Shown: positions 1 to 8,609 of the stretch, one piece after another
Layout: every line of letters begins with the position of its first letter
Position numbering within the stretch: position 1 is the first letter of the stretch
Assembly (NCBI GenBank): GCA_022071945.1
Contig: JAJVIN010000001.1
Location: forward strand, 434,001 to 498,000
From: Thermoanaerobaculia bacterium
GTDB lineage: Bacteria > Acidobacteriota > Thermoanaerobaculia > UBA5066
Reading direction: 5' to 3'
Length of the DNA stretch: 64,000 bases
Translations under genes and position numbers: made by a program
Notes under the pieces: generated by a model
The model's input: the letters and a program-made list of their open reading frames with translations, nothing else
Told to the model about the DNA's origin: nothing
The model's database searches: none

Positions 1-1494
1 GGCCTCTACGGAGCCCTTTCCTTCGATCCCCGCCAGGGCGAGATAGGGGGCGATCTGGGGGGCGACGATCTCCAGACGGCCCTCGAAGGCGGTGCGCGCG
101 AGGTCATACTTCCCCTCCGCCGCGACGGACGCCGGTCCGTCCTTCAGCGTGAGGCTCTCCACGTTGACCAATCCCTTGTTGAGATCAAGCTTGGCAAGGA
201 CTTCGGGGGAGACGGTCCCGGCGGGGACCCGGGCCTCTCGAGCAAGTGAGGCTTCAACCGACACGACTGCCGCGGAGAGCCGGGGCTCGGGGAGGTTTCC
301 CGCCACAGTCGCCGAGAGGCGTCCCGCGATTCGCGGTCCCTTCTTCGCCGGGGGCAGCAGCTGGCCGATGTCGATCCCTTCCAGGCGGCTCTGAAACGCG
401 ATGTCCGCGAGGCCGGGCATCACCGTGGCCGTCGCCTCGAGATGGGCCGAACCTCCCGCCAGATTCAGGTCGAGAATCCCCTTCCGCAACCTCCCGCCGG
501 CCATGTCCGCCACGAGGTCGAGGCGCTCGATCGATCGCCCGTACCCGGTCAGCTCCCATCCCCGGATGGTCCCCGAGACATCGGGAATCGCCGCTTCGGA
601 CCCGGCGGCTTTCAGCCTCGCCTCGACCCGTCCGCCAAGGGAGCTTCCCGGCGCGAGACGGGCGCCGATCCTATCGAGGGAACCCTGCAGACTCAGATCG
701 GCGACATACGACGGAGTCGAGAGGACGTCTCGGAGTTCCGCCTGCACCTCGAGAGCCAGATCGAGAGCCTGACCCGACACTCTCCCTTCCGCTTTCCCGG
801 ACCCGCGCACGAGGTTCCACTCCGCTCTGACGGAAGTGCCGCCCAGAGGGTCCTGCCCGGCGGCGCCGATTCTGATCTCCGCGATCGAAAGACTGCCCTT
901 CGAGTCCAGAGCAGGGAGCTCGAGCGCGGCGTCGAGCGCCACGTCCTTCACCTCGAAGTGCCTCTTCCGCTCTCCTCGCTCCATGAGATCGAGCCAGGCG
1001 CGAGCAAGCTGAACCCTCCTGACGGTGACGCGGGGCCGTTCCCTCTTCTCCTTCTCGGGCTCGGAAGGAGGCAGGCGGACAGGCAGGATCAGGTGGCCCT
1101 TCTCGTCCAGCAGCAGGGCCGCCCCGAGCCGGTCGACCGTCAAGCTCTCCACCTCGATTCGGCCTTCGAGGAGCGCCGGAACCGACAGGTCGACGCGAAG
1201 CGAACCGAGGGAGGCGGAGGTTCCCGCTCTTTCCTGCGTGCCCGTGACGGTCACGCCTTCGAGTTCCAGGGAACCGTTCCAGAGATTCCAGTTGAGCCTC
1301 TCGAGCCCGATTTTTGCTTCAAGAGCGCCTGCCGCCCTTTCCGCGACGAGGCGCGAGATGGAGCGCTGGACGGGCGGCAAGCTCAGGAGGAGAAGAACGA
1401 GGAGGACGAGACCAGGGAGAACGGCCGCCCAGGCCAGCACTCGCGGCCAGCGCCGGGGCTTCGCAGGCCTGGGGACGGCTTCTTCCCCGCTCAC
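1..1494 (-). CDS. TamB/AsmA-like envelope protein (N-terminal part, cut by window edge)
   Basis: The minus strand is open from a GTG at 1494 to the window edge, about 498 codons with no stop. The start is set by an in-frame TGA 17 codons upstream and by the lack of any other ATG, GTG or TTG between. The protein begins with a basic stretch and one hydrophobic anchor (residues about 22-42), then long beta-rich repeats that describe layers of one another (phrases such as LEGVTV, VESLTV, LNLAGG). This is the pattern of TamB/AsmA proteins, which span the periplasm and move lipids or help outer-membrane assembly. The C-terminal diagnostic domain lies outside the window, so TamB versus another AsmA clan member cannot be decided. 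Confidence 0.75.
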   Translation of the reverse strand, partial: MSGEEAVPRPAKPRRWPRVLAWAAVLPGLVLLVLLLLSLPPVQRSISRLVAERAAGALEAKIGLERLNWNLWNGSLELEGVTVTGTQERAGTSASLGSLRVDLSVPALLEGRIEVESLTVDRLGAALLLDEKGHLILPVRLPPSEPEKEKRERPRVTVRRVQLARAWLDLMERGERKRHFEVKDVALDAALELPALDSKGSLSIAEIRIGAAGQDPLGGTSVRAEWNLVRGSGKAEGRVSGQALDLALEVQAELRDVLSTPSYVADLSLQGSLDRIGARLAPGSSLGGRVEARLKAAGSEAAIPDVSGTIRGWELTGYGRSIERLDLVADMAGGRLRKGILDLNLAGGSAHLEATATVMPGLADIAFQSRLEGIDIGQLLPPAKKGPRIAGRLSATVAGNLPEPRLSAAVVSVEASLAREARVPAGTVSPEVLAKLDLNKGLVNVESLTLKDGPASVAAEGKYDLARTAFEGRLEIVAPQIAPYLALAGIEGKGSVEA

Positions 1495-1808
1495 GGTTCC
1501 GTCCCCGTTTCTGGAGTCACGGCAACGCCCACGGCTCGATTCTAGCCTTCACCCCAGAAACGGCAGTTGAACAACAGAATCGCGTGGCAACCCTTCTCCC
1601 GTGGGGACTTACGAGAAAACGCGGCGTCGCCGGAAAGGGGATTCCGTCCCACGCGGCGCGGGAGAGGGCCCGGGAGGGGGCGCCCCCACCCTCCCCTCCC
1701 CCGCCCCCCCGCGGGGGAGCGAACAGCCAGGGTGGGACGACGGTCCCCGGGATCTCAACGGGAGCCGACCCTCGGCAACACGAGGGGAACCGGTCTCTCG
1801 AAGCGATA

Positions 1809-1822
1809 ATGACTCGAGTCAT
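1809..1822. promoter_or_regulatory. Perfect 14-bp palindrome upstream of osmC
   Basis: ATGACTCGAGTCAT is perfectly self-complementary and sits 55-68 bp before the OsmC start, inside an otherwise non-coding 382-bp gap between divergent genes. Position and symmetry fit an operator for a dimeric regulator, perhaps one answering peroxide stress. No regulator gene is adjacent, so the role is inference. Confidence 0.4.
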
Positions 1823-1876
1823 CGGGGCGGGAACGTTGTGTTTGTCCCCGAGAACCGGAACCAAGAAGGAGGATGT

Positions 1877-2290
1877 ATGAAGAGAAGCGCTCAGGCTGCA
1901 TGGCACGGCGGATTGAAGGATGGTCACGGCACCTTCGGCGTGGAGAGCGGTGCGATCAAGGACATGAAGTTCAGCTTCCGGACTCGTTTCGAGAGTGATC
2001 CCGGAACGAACCCAGAGGAGTTGATCGCCGCGGCGCACGCCAGCTGCTTCAGCATGGCTTTCAGCGCACAGCTTGGCGAGCGCGGCATCACGCCGGAGTC
2101 CGTCGAGACGGTTTCCACGGTGACCTTCGAGAACCTCACCCTGTCGAAGAGCGTCTTGAAATCGACCGTGACGGCCCCGGGAGCCGACAAGGCGAAGGTC
2201 GAGGAGGCCGCGGCGGCCGCGAAGGCGGGCTGCCCGATTTCCAAGGTCCTCAATCTCGAGATCGTTCTCGACCTGACAATCGTCAGCTAG
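1877..2290 (+). CDS. OsmC-family peroxiredoxin
   Basis: This 137-residue protein matches the OsmC type of OsmC/Ohr thiol peroxidases, cytoplasmic enzymes that reduce organic hydroperoxides. Seen in the sequence: an N-terminal WHGGLKDGHGTF strand, the segment NPEELIAAAHASCFSMAF carrying the first reactive cysteine, and AAAKAGCPISKVL carrying the second. The two cysteines are spaced as in the family. AAGGAGG lies just before the ATG at 1877; the frame is open further upstream but lacks family similarity there. It stands alone between divergent and downstream genes, with its own terminator-like hairpin. A perfect palindrome upstream may be its operator. Confidence 0.93.
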   Translation: MKRSAQAAWHGGLKDGHGTFGVESGAIKDMKFSFRTRFESDPGTNPEELIAAAHASCFSMAFSAQLGERGITPESVETVSTVTFENLTLSKSVLKSTVTAPGADKAKVEEAAAAAKAGCPISKVLNLEIVLDLTIVS

Positions 2291-2306
2291 CCCGGTCCCG
2301 CCCGGC

Positions 2307-2348
2307 GGCGCGAGGCTCTCGGGCCACTCGGCTCTCGAGCCTCGCGCC
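2307..2348 (+). terminator. Hairpin after osmC
   Basis: A perfect 12-bp stem (2307-2318 with 2337-2348) encloses an 18-base loop 17 bp after the osmC stop. A mixed T-rich tract follows. Probable terminator that also separates the next gene. Confidence 0.6.
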
Positions 2349-2403
2349 CCTTGGTGTTTCTTGCTCGTGCTACCATCGCCCGCTTTCGATGGAGGATTAC
2401 GTC

Positions 2404-3018
2404 ATGCGCCGGCTCCTGTTGCTTCCCGCGATCGTCCTGGGTCTCACTCTGGTGGCTCCTGCCGCGGCCGGCGCCAGCGTCAAGACCTGGAAGAACCCCG
2501 AGGCCGGTCAGCGCACCTTCAAGGAGATGGGAGTCTTCGTCCTCATGGTGGAACAGCCCGTGCGCCGGACGGCCGAGCTGATGTTCGCCAGTACGGCCAA
2601 GGGCGAGACCGAGGTGATCCCCTCCCACACCTTCGTGAGCGACGACGAGTACAAGAACCGGGACGCGGTCGTGGCGAAGGTGAAGGAAGGCGGTTTCGAC
2701 AGCATCGTCGTCTTCCGGATCAACTCGAGCTTCGAGACGACGGAGTCGACGACGAAGGCGGCCCTGCCAGGCGTCATGGGGGCCAATTACGCGTACTTCA
2801 GCACCGCCTACGGCTTCAGCCTCAATGACATGGGTCCCCTGACGCAGTCCGTGGACCGGATCGTGCAGATCGAGACGCTCGTTTACGCGGCGTCCGACCA
2901 GAAGCTGGTCTGGACGGGTACGGAGCGGATGAAGTCCCCGACTCCGACCTTCGACTCCCTCGGCAGCGTCATCGAGAAGGCCGTCAAGGCGATGAGGAAG
3001 GACAAGCTGATCCGCTGA
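2404..3018 (+). CDS. Secreted protein of unknown function
   Basis: A 204-residue exported protein. The ATG at 2404 is preferred over one at 2389 because GGAGG lies eight bases before it and a clean signal peptide (MRRLLLLPAIVLGLTLVAP, cleavage near AGA-S) then starts the protein. The mature part has alternating strands and helices: a conserved-looking FKEMGVFVLMVEQPVRRTAE segment, a region around FDSIVVFRINSS, and a closing VIEKAVKAMRKDKLI helix. The layout recalls small periplasmic proteins of the DUF4136 or LPP20 kind, without a lipobox cysteine. I do not recognise a specific family. It overlaps nothing and converges with the PP2C phosphatase gene. Confidence 0.7.
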   Translation: MRRLLLLPAIVLGLTLVAPAAAGASVKTWKNPEAGQRTFKEMGVFVLMVEQPVRRTAELMFASTAKGETEVIPSHTFVSDDEYKNRDAVVAKVKEGGFDSIVVFRINSSFETTESTTKAALPGVMGANYAYFSTAYGFSLNDMGPLTQSVDRIVQIETLVYAASDQKLVWTGTERMKSPTPTFDSLGSVIEKAVKAMRKDKLIR

Positions 3019-3046
3019 GAGCCCCAAAGTGCGAGGGGACGGCTGC

Positions 3047-3895
3047 TCAGGGGGCGGCCGCGTAGCGGGCCACCACCGCCGTCACGTTGTCCTTGCCTCC
3101 GGCGGCCAGCGCCATCTCGACGAGGTCCGAACACGTTTCAGCGGCCGTTCGTCCCCTCTCGAGAACCTCTGAGATGGCCTCCCCCGGCACCATGTCCGTC
3201 AGACCGTCGGAGCAAAGGAGGAGGCAGTCGCCGGGCGCGACGTCCAACCAGTGCAGCTCGACATCTTCCACGGTCGGCCTGGATCCGAGGGACTGCGTCA
3301 GGACGTGGCGGTAGGGATGCTTGCGGACATGCTCGGGCGCGATCGCTCCGGAGTCGAGAAGAGCCTGGGTGAGGGTGTCGTCCTTCGTCAGCTGATGGAG
3401 AACGCCGTCCCGCTGGAGGTAGGCTCGCGAGTCGCCGACGTGCGCGACGAGCAGCCCGTTTCCGATGGAGACGCAGGCCGTCAACGTCGTGGCCATTCCC
3501 GAAAGGCCGGGATTCGCCTGCGCCTGTCCATGGAGCATCCGGCTGATCTTTCTGAACCGTGAGAGAAAACGCCGGAGGACCTCCGAGGACGCCTCCTCGT
3601 CGTCTGGAATCATGATCCAGTCCGGGGTCTCGCGGGCGAGATCGACGAGCTCTCGGATCGCGCTGGCCGAGGCGACCTCGCCCCCCTTCGCGCCTCCCAC
3701 GCCATCCGCGACGACAAAGGCATAGCCACGGAGGAGGTGGTGCCCGGGGACCTGGTCCGCGGGAAGGTTCGTCTGGAGAATCTGTATCGACCTCTCGACT
3801 GAGGCGACGAGATAGTGGTCCTCGTTGTTCTGACGGACGAGGCCCTGGTGCGACAGCCCGCCGAGATCGACATCGAAAAACTCGACTCCGCTCAT
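3047..3895 (-). CDS. PP2C-family Ser/Thr protein phosphatase
   Basis: A 282-residue cytoplasmic PPM/PP2C phosphatase, which removes phosphate from Ser/Thr using two metal ions. All family motifs are in order: RQNNEDH near residue 21, VVADGVGG near 62, GMATTLTA near 133, VGDSRAY near 154, LCSDGLTD near 227 and GGKDNVT near 267. The aspartates of DGVGG, SDGL and GKDN are the metal ligands. It is the bacterial PrpC/Stp type that usually opposes Hanks-type kinases; one such kinase lies at 44737-47952. It is transcribed divergently from the phospholipase-D gene, and a tandem repeat fills the space between. Confidence 0.95.
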   Translation of the reverse strand: MSGVEFFDVDLGGLSHQGLVRQNNEDHYLVASVERSIQILQTNLPADQVPGHHLLRGYAFVVADGVGGAKGGEVASASAIRELVDLARETPDWIMIPDDEEASSEVLRRFLSRFRKISRMLHGQAQANPGLSGMATTLTACVSIGNGLLVAHVGDSRAYLQRDGVLHQLTKDDTLTQALLDSGAIAPEHVRKHPYRHVLTQSLGSRPTVEDVELHWLDVAPGDCLLLCSDGLTDMVPGEAISEVLERGRTAAETCSDLVEMALAAGGKDNVTAVVARYAAAP

Positions 3896-3927
3896 GGCTC
3901 TTTCAGTATCTCCCGCGGACGGGCCGC

Positions 3928-3970
3928 CCGGCTAGCGGCTAGCCCCGGCTAGCGGCTAGCCCGGCTAGCC
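3928..3970. repeat. Perfect 17-bp tandem repeat, 2.5 copies
   Basis: CCGGCTAGCGGCTAGCC occurs at 3928-3944 and 3945-3961, with nine bases of a third copy following. Each unit holds two GCTAGC palindromes. It lies in the divergent gap between the phosphatase and phospholipase-D genes, so it could bind a regulator or be simple replication slippage. Confidence 0.85.
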
Positions 3971-4019
3971 CGGTCCCCGATCGAGAAGGGCTGTTCCTCT
4001 CCGCCCTGGCGGAGCGAGA

Positions 4020-5666
4020 ATGTCGCCCATGCGCAGTCTTCGAGGGTGGGCCTTGTCCGTTCTCCCCGGCGTCCTTCTCTCTGCCGCCTGCACGAGCCGG
4101 CCCGTCCATCAGGCCGTGACCGACGCGACCCTGCCTGAAGTGCCGGCCACTCTGGACGTGAAGATCCTCTCGGAGGAGTTCGACCGGCTGACGGAAACCA
4201 GGACGACGAAAAACGCCGTGACACTCTTGCATCTGGGAAAGCGGAGCCGCCCCGAGCGGGAGCGGATCATCCGAAAGGCGAAGACCTACATCTTCCAGAC
4301 GGTCCCGTACTGGTACGACGACGAAGTGGGCCAATCCTTCCGCGACCTGTACAAGGAGAAGCTGGCGAGCACCCCAGGCCTCGACGCCCGCATCATCGTC
4401 GACTGGACATCTCCCGGCTCGACGGGCGACCTTCTGGGCCGGAAGATGTATTCCGATCTGAAAGACGTCACCCGGGGCAATGTCCTTCAGTGGAACGAGC
4501 CCTGGTGGGGCCGGAGATTCTCCGCGCAGATCGCCCGGAACCGGATGCACGACAAGCTCCTTGTTGTCGACGGCACGTCGCTGATCATGGGCGGCATGAA
4601 CGTCGGGAACTCCTACCTTCAGGGCGGGGTGACCCGCGAAGGGTGGCACGACACCGACATCCTCATCGAGGGTCCGGCGGCGCAAGAGGCCGCGGCGATC
4701 TTCGTCAAGCTGTGGGAGACATCCCGCTACCTCGCGTCGGGCGCCCCTTTTCCGCCTTTCGAGAAGGAGGAAGTCCGGGCATTCCGGAACATCTTCAAAG
4801 AGGGGCTCTACTCCTTCACTTTTGAAGCCACAGTCGATCCGAAGTCGGGCCGGGCCGTCAAACCGGGCGACCCGGAACGGCTCCAGAAGATCGAACTGCC
4901 GATCCGGAAATACCTCGACGACGCGAAGTACTTCCCGAAGCTCTCACCCGCCTCGACCTGGACGGTTCCGGTGCGCATCATCTACGACAACCCCCTCGTC
5001 GACCGGGATCCCGAGACGCTCGAGCACTACTCCAAGGTCATGCGGTCGATCCAGTACCTGATCAAGGCCTCGAGAAAACACGTCCTGCTCTTCCTGCCCT
5101 ATCTGACCCCAGAGCCTGGGTTCGTCGAAACCCTGAAGAACGCGGCCCAACGAGGAGTCCTCGTCGGGATCATCACGAACTCCGAGGCGAGCCACGACAT
5201 CGGCAAGGTTCCGTGGAAGGCGGGGACCGCCCTCTACCCGGAGCTGATCAAGGCTGGCGTTCACGTCTTCGAGTGGCAGGGCCACCAGAACCTGCTCGAG
5301 CTGGAGAAGAAGGAGGGGTGCACGATTCCGGACGGGTCCTGGCCGGGCAAGACGATTCACAGCAAGGTAGTCGTCGTGGATGGATACGCCTCTCTTGTCG
5401 GCTCGCACAACATGAACGCGAGAAGCGAGGCGTACAACAGCGAGGTGATGGCGTCGATCGCCAGCAGGGAAATCGCCCGGGAGATCTACCAGGTCTTCGA
5501 GGACGATGCCGACCTCGTGCCCGAGAAGCGAGTCATTCCGTGCGGGTCCCGTCTCGTCGCCCGGCCCCCGAAGTCCGAGTACATCTCGCTGGAGAAGGCG
5601 ACGAAACTCGAGGAGGAACAAGGAAAGAAGGCGCGCTTCCTTCAGCAGCTCCGCGCCGTGATGTGA
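4020..5666 (+). CDS. Phospholipase D / cardiolipin synthase-like lipoprotein
   Basis: A 548-residue member of the phospholipase D superfamily, whose enzymes hydrolyse or transfer phosphatidyl groups through a phosphohistidine intermediate. Both HKD motifs are complete: MHDKLLVVDG near residue 180 and IHSKVVVVDG near 449, each followed by the expected serine/asparagine segment (GGMNVGNS and GSHNMNARS). The N-terminus is a lipoprotein signal with lipobox LLSAAC, so it is probably envelope-anchored rather than a membrane-spanning cardiolipin synthase. ATG codons at 4020 and 4029 are both possible starts. A short inverted repeat (3999-4004 with 4009-4014) lies just upstream. Confidence 0.92.
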   Translation: MSPMRSLRGWALSVLPGVLLSAACTSRPVHQAVTDATLPEVPATLDVKILSEEFDRLTETRTTKNAVTLLHLGKRSRPERERIIRKAKTYIFQTVPYWYDDEVGQSFRDLYKEKLASTPGLDARIIVDWTSPGSTGDLLGRKMYSDLKDVTRGNVLQWNEPWWGRRFSAQIARNRMHDKLLVVDGTSLIMGGMNVGNSYLQGGVTREGWHDTDILIEGPAAQEAAAIFVKLWETSRYLASGAPFPPFEKEEVRAFRNIFKEGLYSFTFEATVDPKSGRAVKPGDPERLQKIELPIRKYLDDAKYFPKLSPASTWTVPVRIIYDNPLVDRDPETLEHYSKVMRSIQYLIKASRKHVLLFLPYLTPEPGFVETLKNAAQRGVLVGIITNSEASHDIGKVPWKAGTALYPELIKAGVHVFEWQGHQNLLELEKKEGCTIPDGSWPGKTIHSKVVVVDGYASLVGSHNMNARSEAYNSEVMASIASREIAREIYQVFEDDADLVPEKRVIPCGSRLVARPPKSEYISLEKATKLEEEQGKKARFLQQLRAVM

Positions 5667-5774
5667 GCCAGGAAGGGTGCCCGAAGCGAAGAAACGGCAA
5701 GAACCGCGAGAAACCGAAGGGCGTCCCCAACCCGTTCCCTCGTATACTTGATCGGATTGGCACGTCTCAGGCGA

Positions 5775-5813
5775 GCGGCTGCGTTCAGCGGCTGAGTTCA
5801 GCGGCTGAGTTCG
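5775..5813. repeat. 13-bp tandem repeat, 3 copies
   Basis: Three adjacent 13-bp units of the form GCGGCTGAGTTCA occupy 5775-5787, 5788-5800 and 5801-5813, with two mismatches in the first and one in the last. They end about 64 bp before the start of the next gene, in its likely promoter region. Confidence 0.8.
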
Positions 5814-5876
5814 CGGAACGACCAGCGAGTCGATCCGGGGGCGCTCCAACCGAACACTGAACATCCGGAGGAATTG

Positions 5877-6491
5877 ATGAGAAAGACTCTCCTGTCCACT
5901 GCGGCCACGTTCGGCGCGTTCTGCCTGGCGTTCTCGGCTCTTGCCCAGACGGCGGCACCGGCTCCCGCCACCGAGAAGGTAGCAGGCGCGATCGCACTCG
6001 GCGAAGTGAAGGCCACGGCCACCGTCGAGGACATCGACATTGCCAAGCGGCTCCTGACGCTCAAGGGACCCTCGGGCAAGCCCGAAGTCTACGAAGTTGA
6101 CGCCGCCGTGAAGAACCTCGATCAGGTCAAGAAGGGCGACAAGCTCGTCGTGGTTTACAAGGACTCCATCGCCTGGGAGCTGAAGAAGCCCGGCACGGCC
6201 AACCCTGGCATTGCCGCGACCGGCGGCATCGTGACCGCGAAGCCTGGCGAGAAGCCGGGCGCCGTGGCGGGCCGCCAGATCACGGCCGTCGTCACCATCA
6301 CGGGAATGGACAAGAAGGTGCCGAGCGTGACGTTCAAGGGACCAGCGGGCAACGAGAAGACGATCCGGATCCGCGACGCCAAGAACCTGGAGTCCGCCAA
6401 GGTCGGCGACCAGGTCGAGATCGTCTACACGGAGGCGCTCGCCATCTCTATCGAGAAGGCCCCGGCCGAGAAGGCGCCGGCAAAGAAGTAA
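5877..6491 (+). CDS. Small secreted protein with duplicated beta domain
   Basis: A 204-residue exported protein of unknown function. The signal peptide MRKTLLSTAATFGAFCLAF ends near ALA-Q. Two similar halves follow: the first has VEDIDIAKRLLTLKGPSGK and DQVKKGDKLVVVYKDSIA; the second has ITGMDKKVPSVTFKGPAGN and ESAKVGDQVEIVYTEALA. Each half reads as a small beta barrel in which a rule of the form 'modify, then GDxVxVxY' recurs. The tail is rich in Lys, Ala and Pro. GGAG lies just before the ATG at 5877; a TTG directly upstream is an unlikely start. A strong terminator follows, so it is probably transcribed alone. Confidence 0.85.
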   Translation: MRKTLLSTAATFGAFCLAFSALAQTAAPAPATEKVAGAIALGEVKATATVEDIDIAKRLLTLKGPSGKPEVYEVDAAVKNLDQVKKGDKLVVVYKDSIAWELKKPGTANPGIAATGGIVTAKPGEKPGAVAGRQITAVVTITGMDKKVPSVTFKGPAGNEKTIRIRDAKNLESAKVGDQVEIVYTEALAISIEKAPAEKAPAKK

Positions 6492-6543
6492 GCCGTTCTC
6501 CTATTCGATTCCGGGTCCAGGGTCATCCAGACCTCGCCCGGCC

Positions 6544-6578
6544 GATCCCCTCCCCAGCGCGGGAGGGGATCCCTTTTC
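6544..6578 (+). terminator. Rho-independent terminator
   Basis: An 11-bp perfect stem (6544-6554 with 6561-6571) with a six-base loop is followed by CCTTTTCT, 50 bp after the stop of the preceding gene. Confidence 0.85.
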
Positions 6579-6678
6579 TGCCGTTTCGTGACGCGAGGAG
6601 CTTCCGCGGGCCGTTCGGTCTAGACTAGCCGCAGACCTTATCCTGGATGTTCTCCATCTGACTGAAGGAGTCCGCCTA

Positions 6679-8580
6679 ATGAGAACCGGTCTCTTCCGCT
6701 CGGTTGCTCTGGGGTTGATCGTGATCGGCATGCAGGGCCGCGAAGCGGTCGCCTGGATCTATCCAGAACACAGGAACATTGCGGGGGCCGCCGTCGCCGG
6801 TCTCAAACCCGAGGAGAAGGCCGCCCTCGAAAAGCTCTGGTCCCTGGCACGGAAGGGATACGAGAACCGGCTCTGCGAGTCGCCATGGGCCGGGGATCAA
6901 GGACACAAGCCCGGCTGCATCGACTGGGCGGCCTTCCCGGCCATCGCGGGCGACCATTCCTGTTCTCCGAACGAGTTGCTCGGCTCCGTCCTCGACTCGA
7001 AGTGGATCCTCGGTGTCGCCGAGGTCTGCGCCGAGCTGGAAACCGCCATCTCCACCTCGAAGAACCCGGTCCAGCTGCGCAACCGCCTCGTGAAGTCGGA
7101 CATCGAGCTCCAGAGGGTCGACCCGGAATACGCCACGCGAGCGGGTGCGAGCAACGTTCATTTCCTCCTGGCGCGCAAGAGCAGCGACGTCAAGGAGTAC
7201 ATGCTCGAGTCGATCAAGTCCGGAGCCGAGCCAAACGCGATCGGGGTCTGGGTCAGGCATCACGCCGCTGCTCTCCGCCTCGCCGCCGAGCTCGTAAAGG
7301 GGACCATCCCGGAGGCCGAGCGCCCCGCCCTGGCTCGGGCCATCCTGGGGGTCGAGGCGTTTGCCCTTCATTTCCTCGAGGATTCCTTCGCGGCCGGACA
7401 CGTCGCGGGATGCTGGGGAGACGTCGCGACTCGGAAGGGGACTCACGACTACTACAACGAAAAAGGCATGGCCACGAATACCTGGGGGGGCGAATCAGTG
7501 GTCCTGCTCGGCGACGCCCGAATGAGGAAGGAAGACCAGGATCGCGCGGCGCCTGTCATCCGGGAGAGCGTCTCGCAGCTCATCGCCGCGCTCGATCCGG
7601 CGACCGAACTGCACAGGAACGCTCTCCACCTGCCCCTGGACAGAGCGAAAGCCGCCGAGAGCTTCAACGTCTGCAAGGCGACCACCATGCCAGATCTGCC
7701 TCCCATGCACGGGGAGCTCAGGGAGCCATTCGCGCGGGTTCTCAAGAGCGTGCCGGTGGCCGGTCTGGCGGAAGGGATTGGCTCCTTGCCCCGCTACCGC
7801 GCAGAGGTTGGACCGTTCCTGGGCCTCGCGAGCTCGTTTCGGGGCGCGTTCGCGGACGGCGCGCTGGACGCGGAAAACAGCAACTCCCGGGTGACGGGAG
7901 CCCTCGATCTGGGAATCCGGGCCGGGCTGGGCCTGGACGCGCTCCTCGGGGACATGGGTGACGGACAGATCTTCCTGCAGGTCGGCCTGACTTATGCGGC
8001 CAAGCAACGGAAGACCTGCACGGGAGAGTGCGGGACCCTCGATTCGTTCCGGTCGCTCTTTCCCCAGATGCCCGCCCGCTCCGGAATCTCGACCCGGTTG
8101 AGGCTCCCGTTCTGGCTCATCCCCGGCGACCTCATCTTCACCGCCCCCGTTCTTCTCCTCGTCTCGCCCAAGAGCTACGAAAAGATGGCCATTGGCGCCG
8201 CGAACGGTGGACTGATTCCATGGCAGACGGGGATCGACACTGCCCTGGGACGGTTGCAGTTTTGCCTCGGACGGGAAGTGGGCGCCACGTTCTATGGTTA
8301 CAGCGGCGGGGAGGACCAATTCCTGGTCCTTTCCGAGACCGGCAAGCTCGTTCCCATCGCGCTTCGAAGCATCGACGTGGAGTTGCCCATCGTCGAGTTG
8401 CGTCCCCTGCGAGATTTCGCGACGACCCAGCGCGCCACGCTCGTCTTTCAAATCGGCGCCGGCGCGGATTTCCCGACCAAGATCACCGTCCTGCCTCCCT
8501 CGACAGCCCCCGAGCCCGACCTGAAACCCAGCTACTACGGCTACATCAAGCTCGCGTTTGACTGGAGGCGGTACCTTTGA
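6679..8580 (+). CDS. Predicted exported zinc phospholipase C/nuclease-like domain fused to an outer-membrane beta-barrel-like domain
   Basis: A 633-residue protein. The signal peptide (1-25) should be cut after AVA, leaving Trp26 at the mature N-terminus and His31 five residues later. In P1 nuclease mature Trp1 and His6 bind zinc, and Bacillus cereus phospholipase C also uses Trp1. Further candidate ligands follow: D92-H93, then H231-x3-D235-x5-H241 in HFLEDSFAAGH, matching the H118-x3-D122-x5-H128 spacing of that phospholipase, then H256 (a ligand position) with Asn at +4 and Glu at +5. Residues from about 370 alternate in amphipathic strands with glycine and aromatic belts and end LAFDWRRYL, as outer-membrane barrels do. 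The stop lies 29 bp before the next barrel gene. Substrate is unknown; the zinc assignment rests on spacing only. Confidence 0.7.
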   Translation: MRTGLFRSVALGLIVIGMQGREAVAWIYPEHRNIAGAAVAGLKPEEKAALEKLWSLARKGYENRLCESPWAGDQGHKPGCIDWAAFPAIAGDHSCSPNELLGSVLDSKWILGVAEVCAELETAISTSKNPVQLRNRLVKSDIELQRVDPEYATRAGASNVHFLLARKSSDVKEYMLESIKSGAEPNAIGVWVRHHAAALRLAAELVKGTIPEAERPALARAILGVEAFALHFLEDSFAAGHVAGCWGDVATRKGTHDYYNEKGMATNTWGGESVVLLGDARMRKEDQDRAAPVIRESVSQLIAALDPATELHRNALHLPLDRAKAAESFNVCKATTMPDLPPMHGELREPFARVLKSVPVAGLAEGIGSLPRYRAEVGPFLGLASSFRGAFADGALDAENSNSRVTGALDLGIRAGLGLDALLGDMGDGQIFLQVGLTYAAKQRKTCTGECGTLDSFRSLFPQMPARSGISTRLRLPFWLIPGDLIFTAPVLLLVSPKSYEKMAIGAANGGLIPWQTGIDTALGRLQFCLGREVGATFYGYSGGEDQFLVLSETGKLVPIALRSIDVELPIVELRPLRDFATTQRATLVFQIGAGADFPTKITVLPPSTAPEPDLKPSYYGYIKLAFDWRRYL

Positions 8581-8609
8581 AACAGACGAACGAAACGAAA
8601 GGACGAAAC

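Noticed and set aside
442-1545. Plus-strand open frame of 367 codons
   Set aside because: It is antisense to the TamB/AsmA-like gene, whose frame has clear membrane-anchor and repeat structure; the plus product has no domains.
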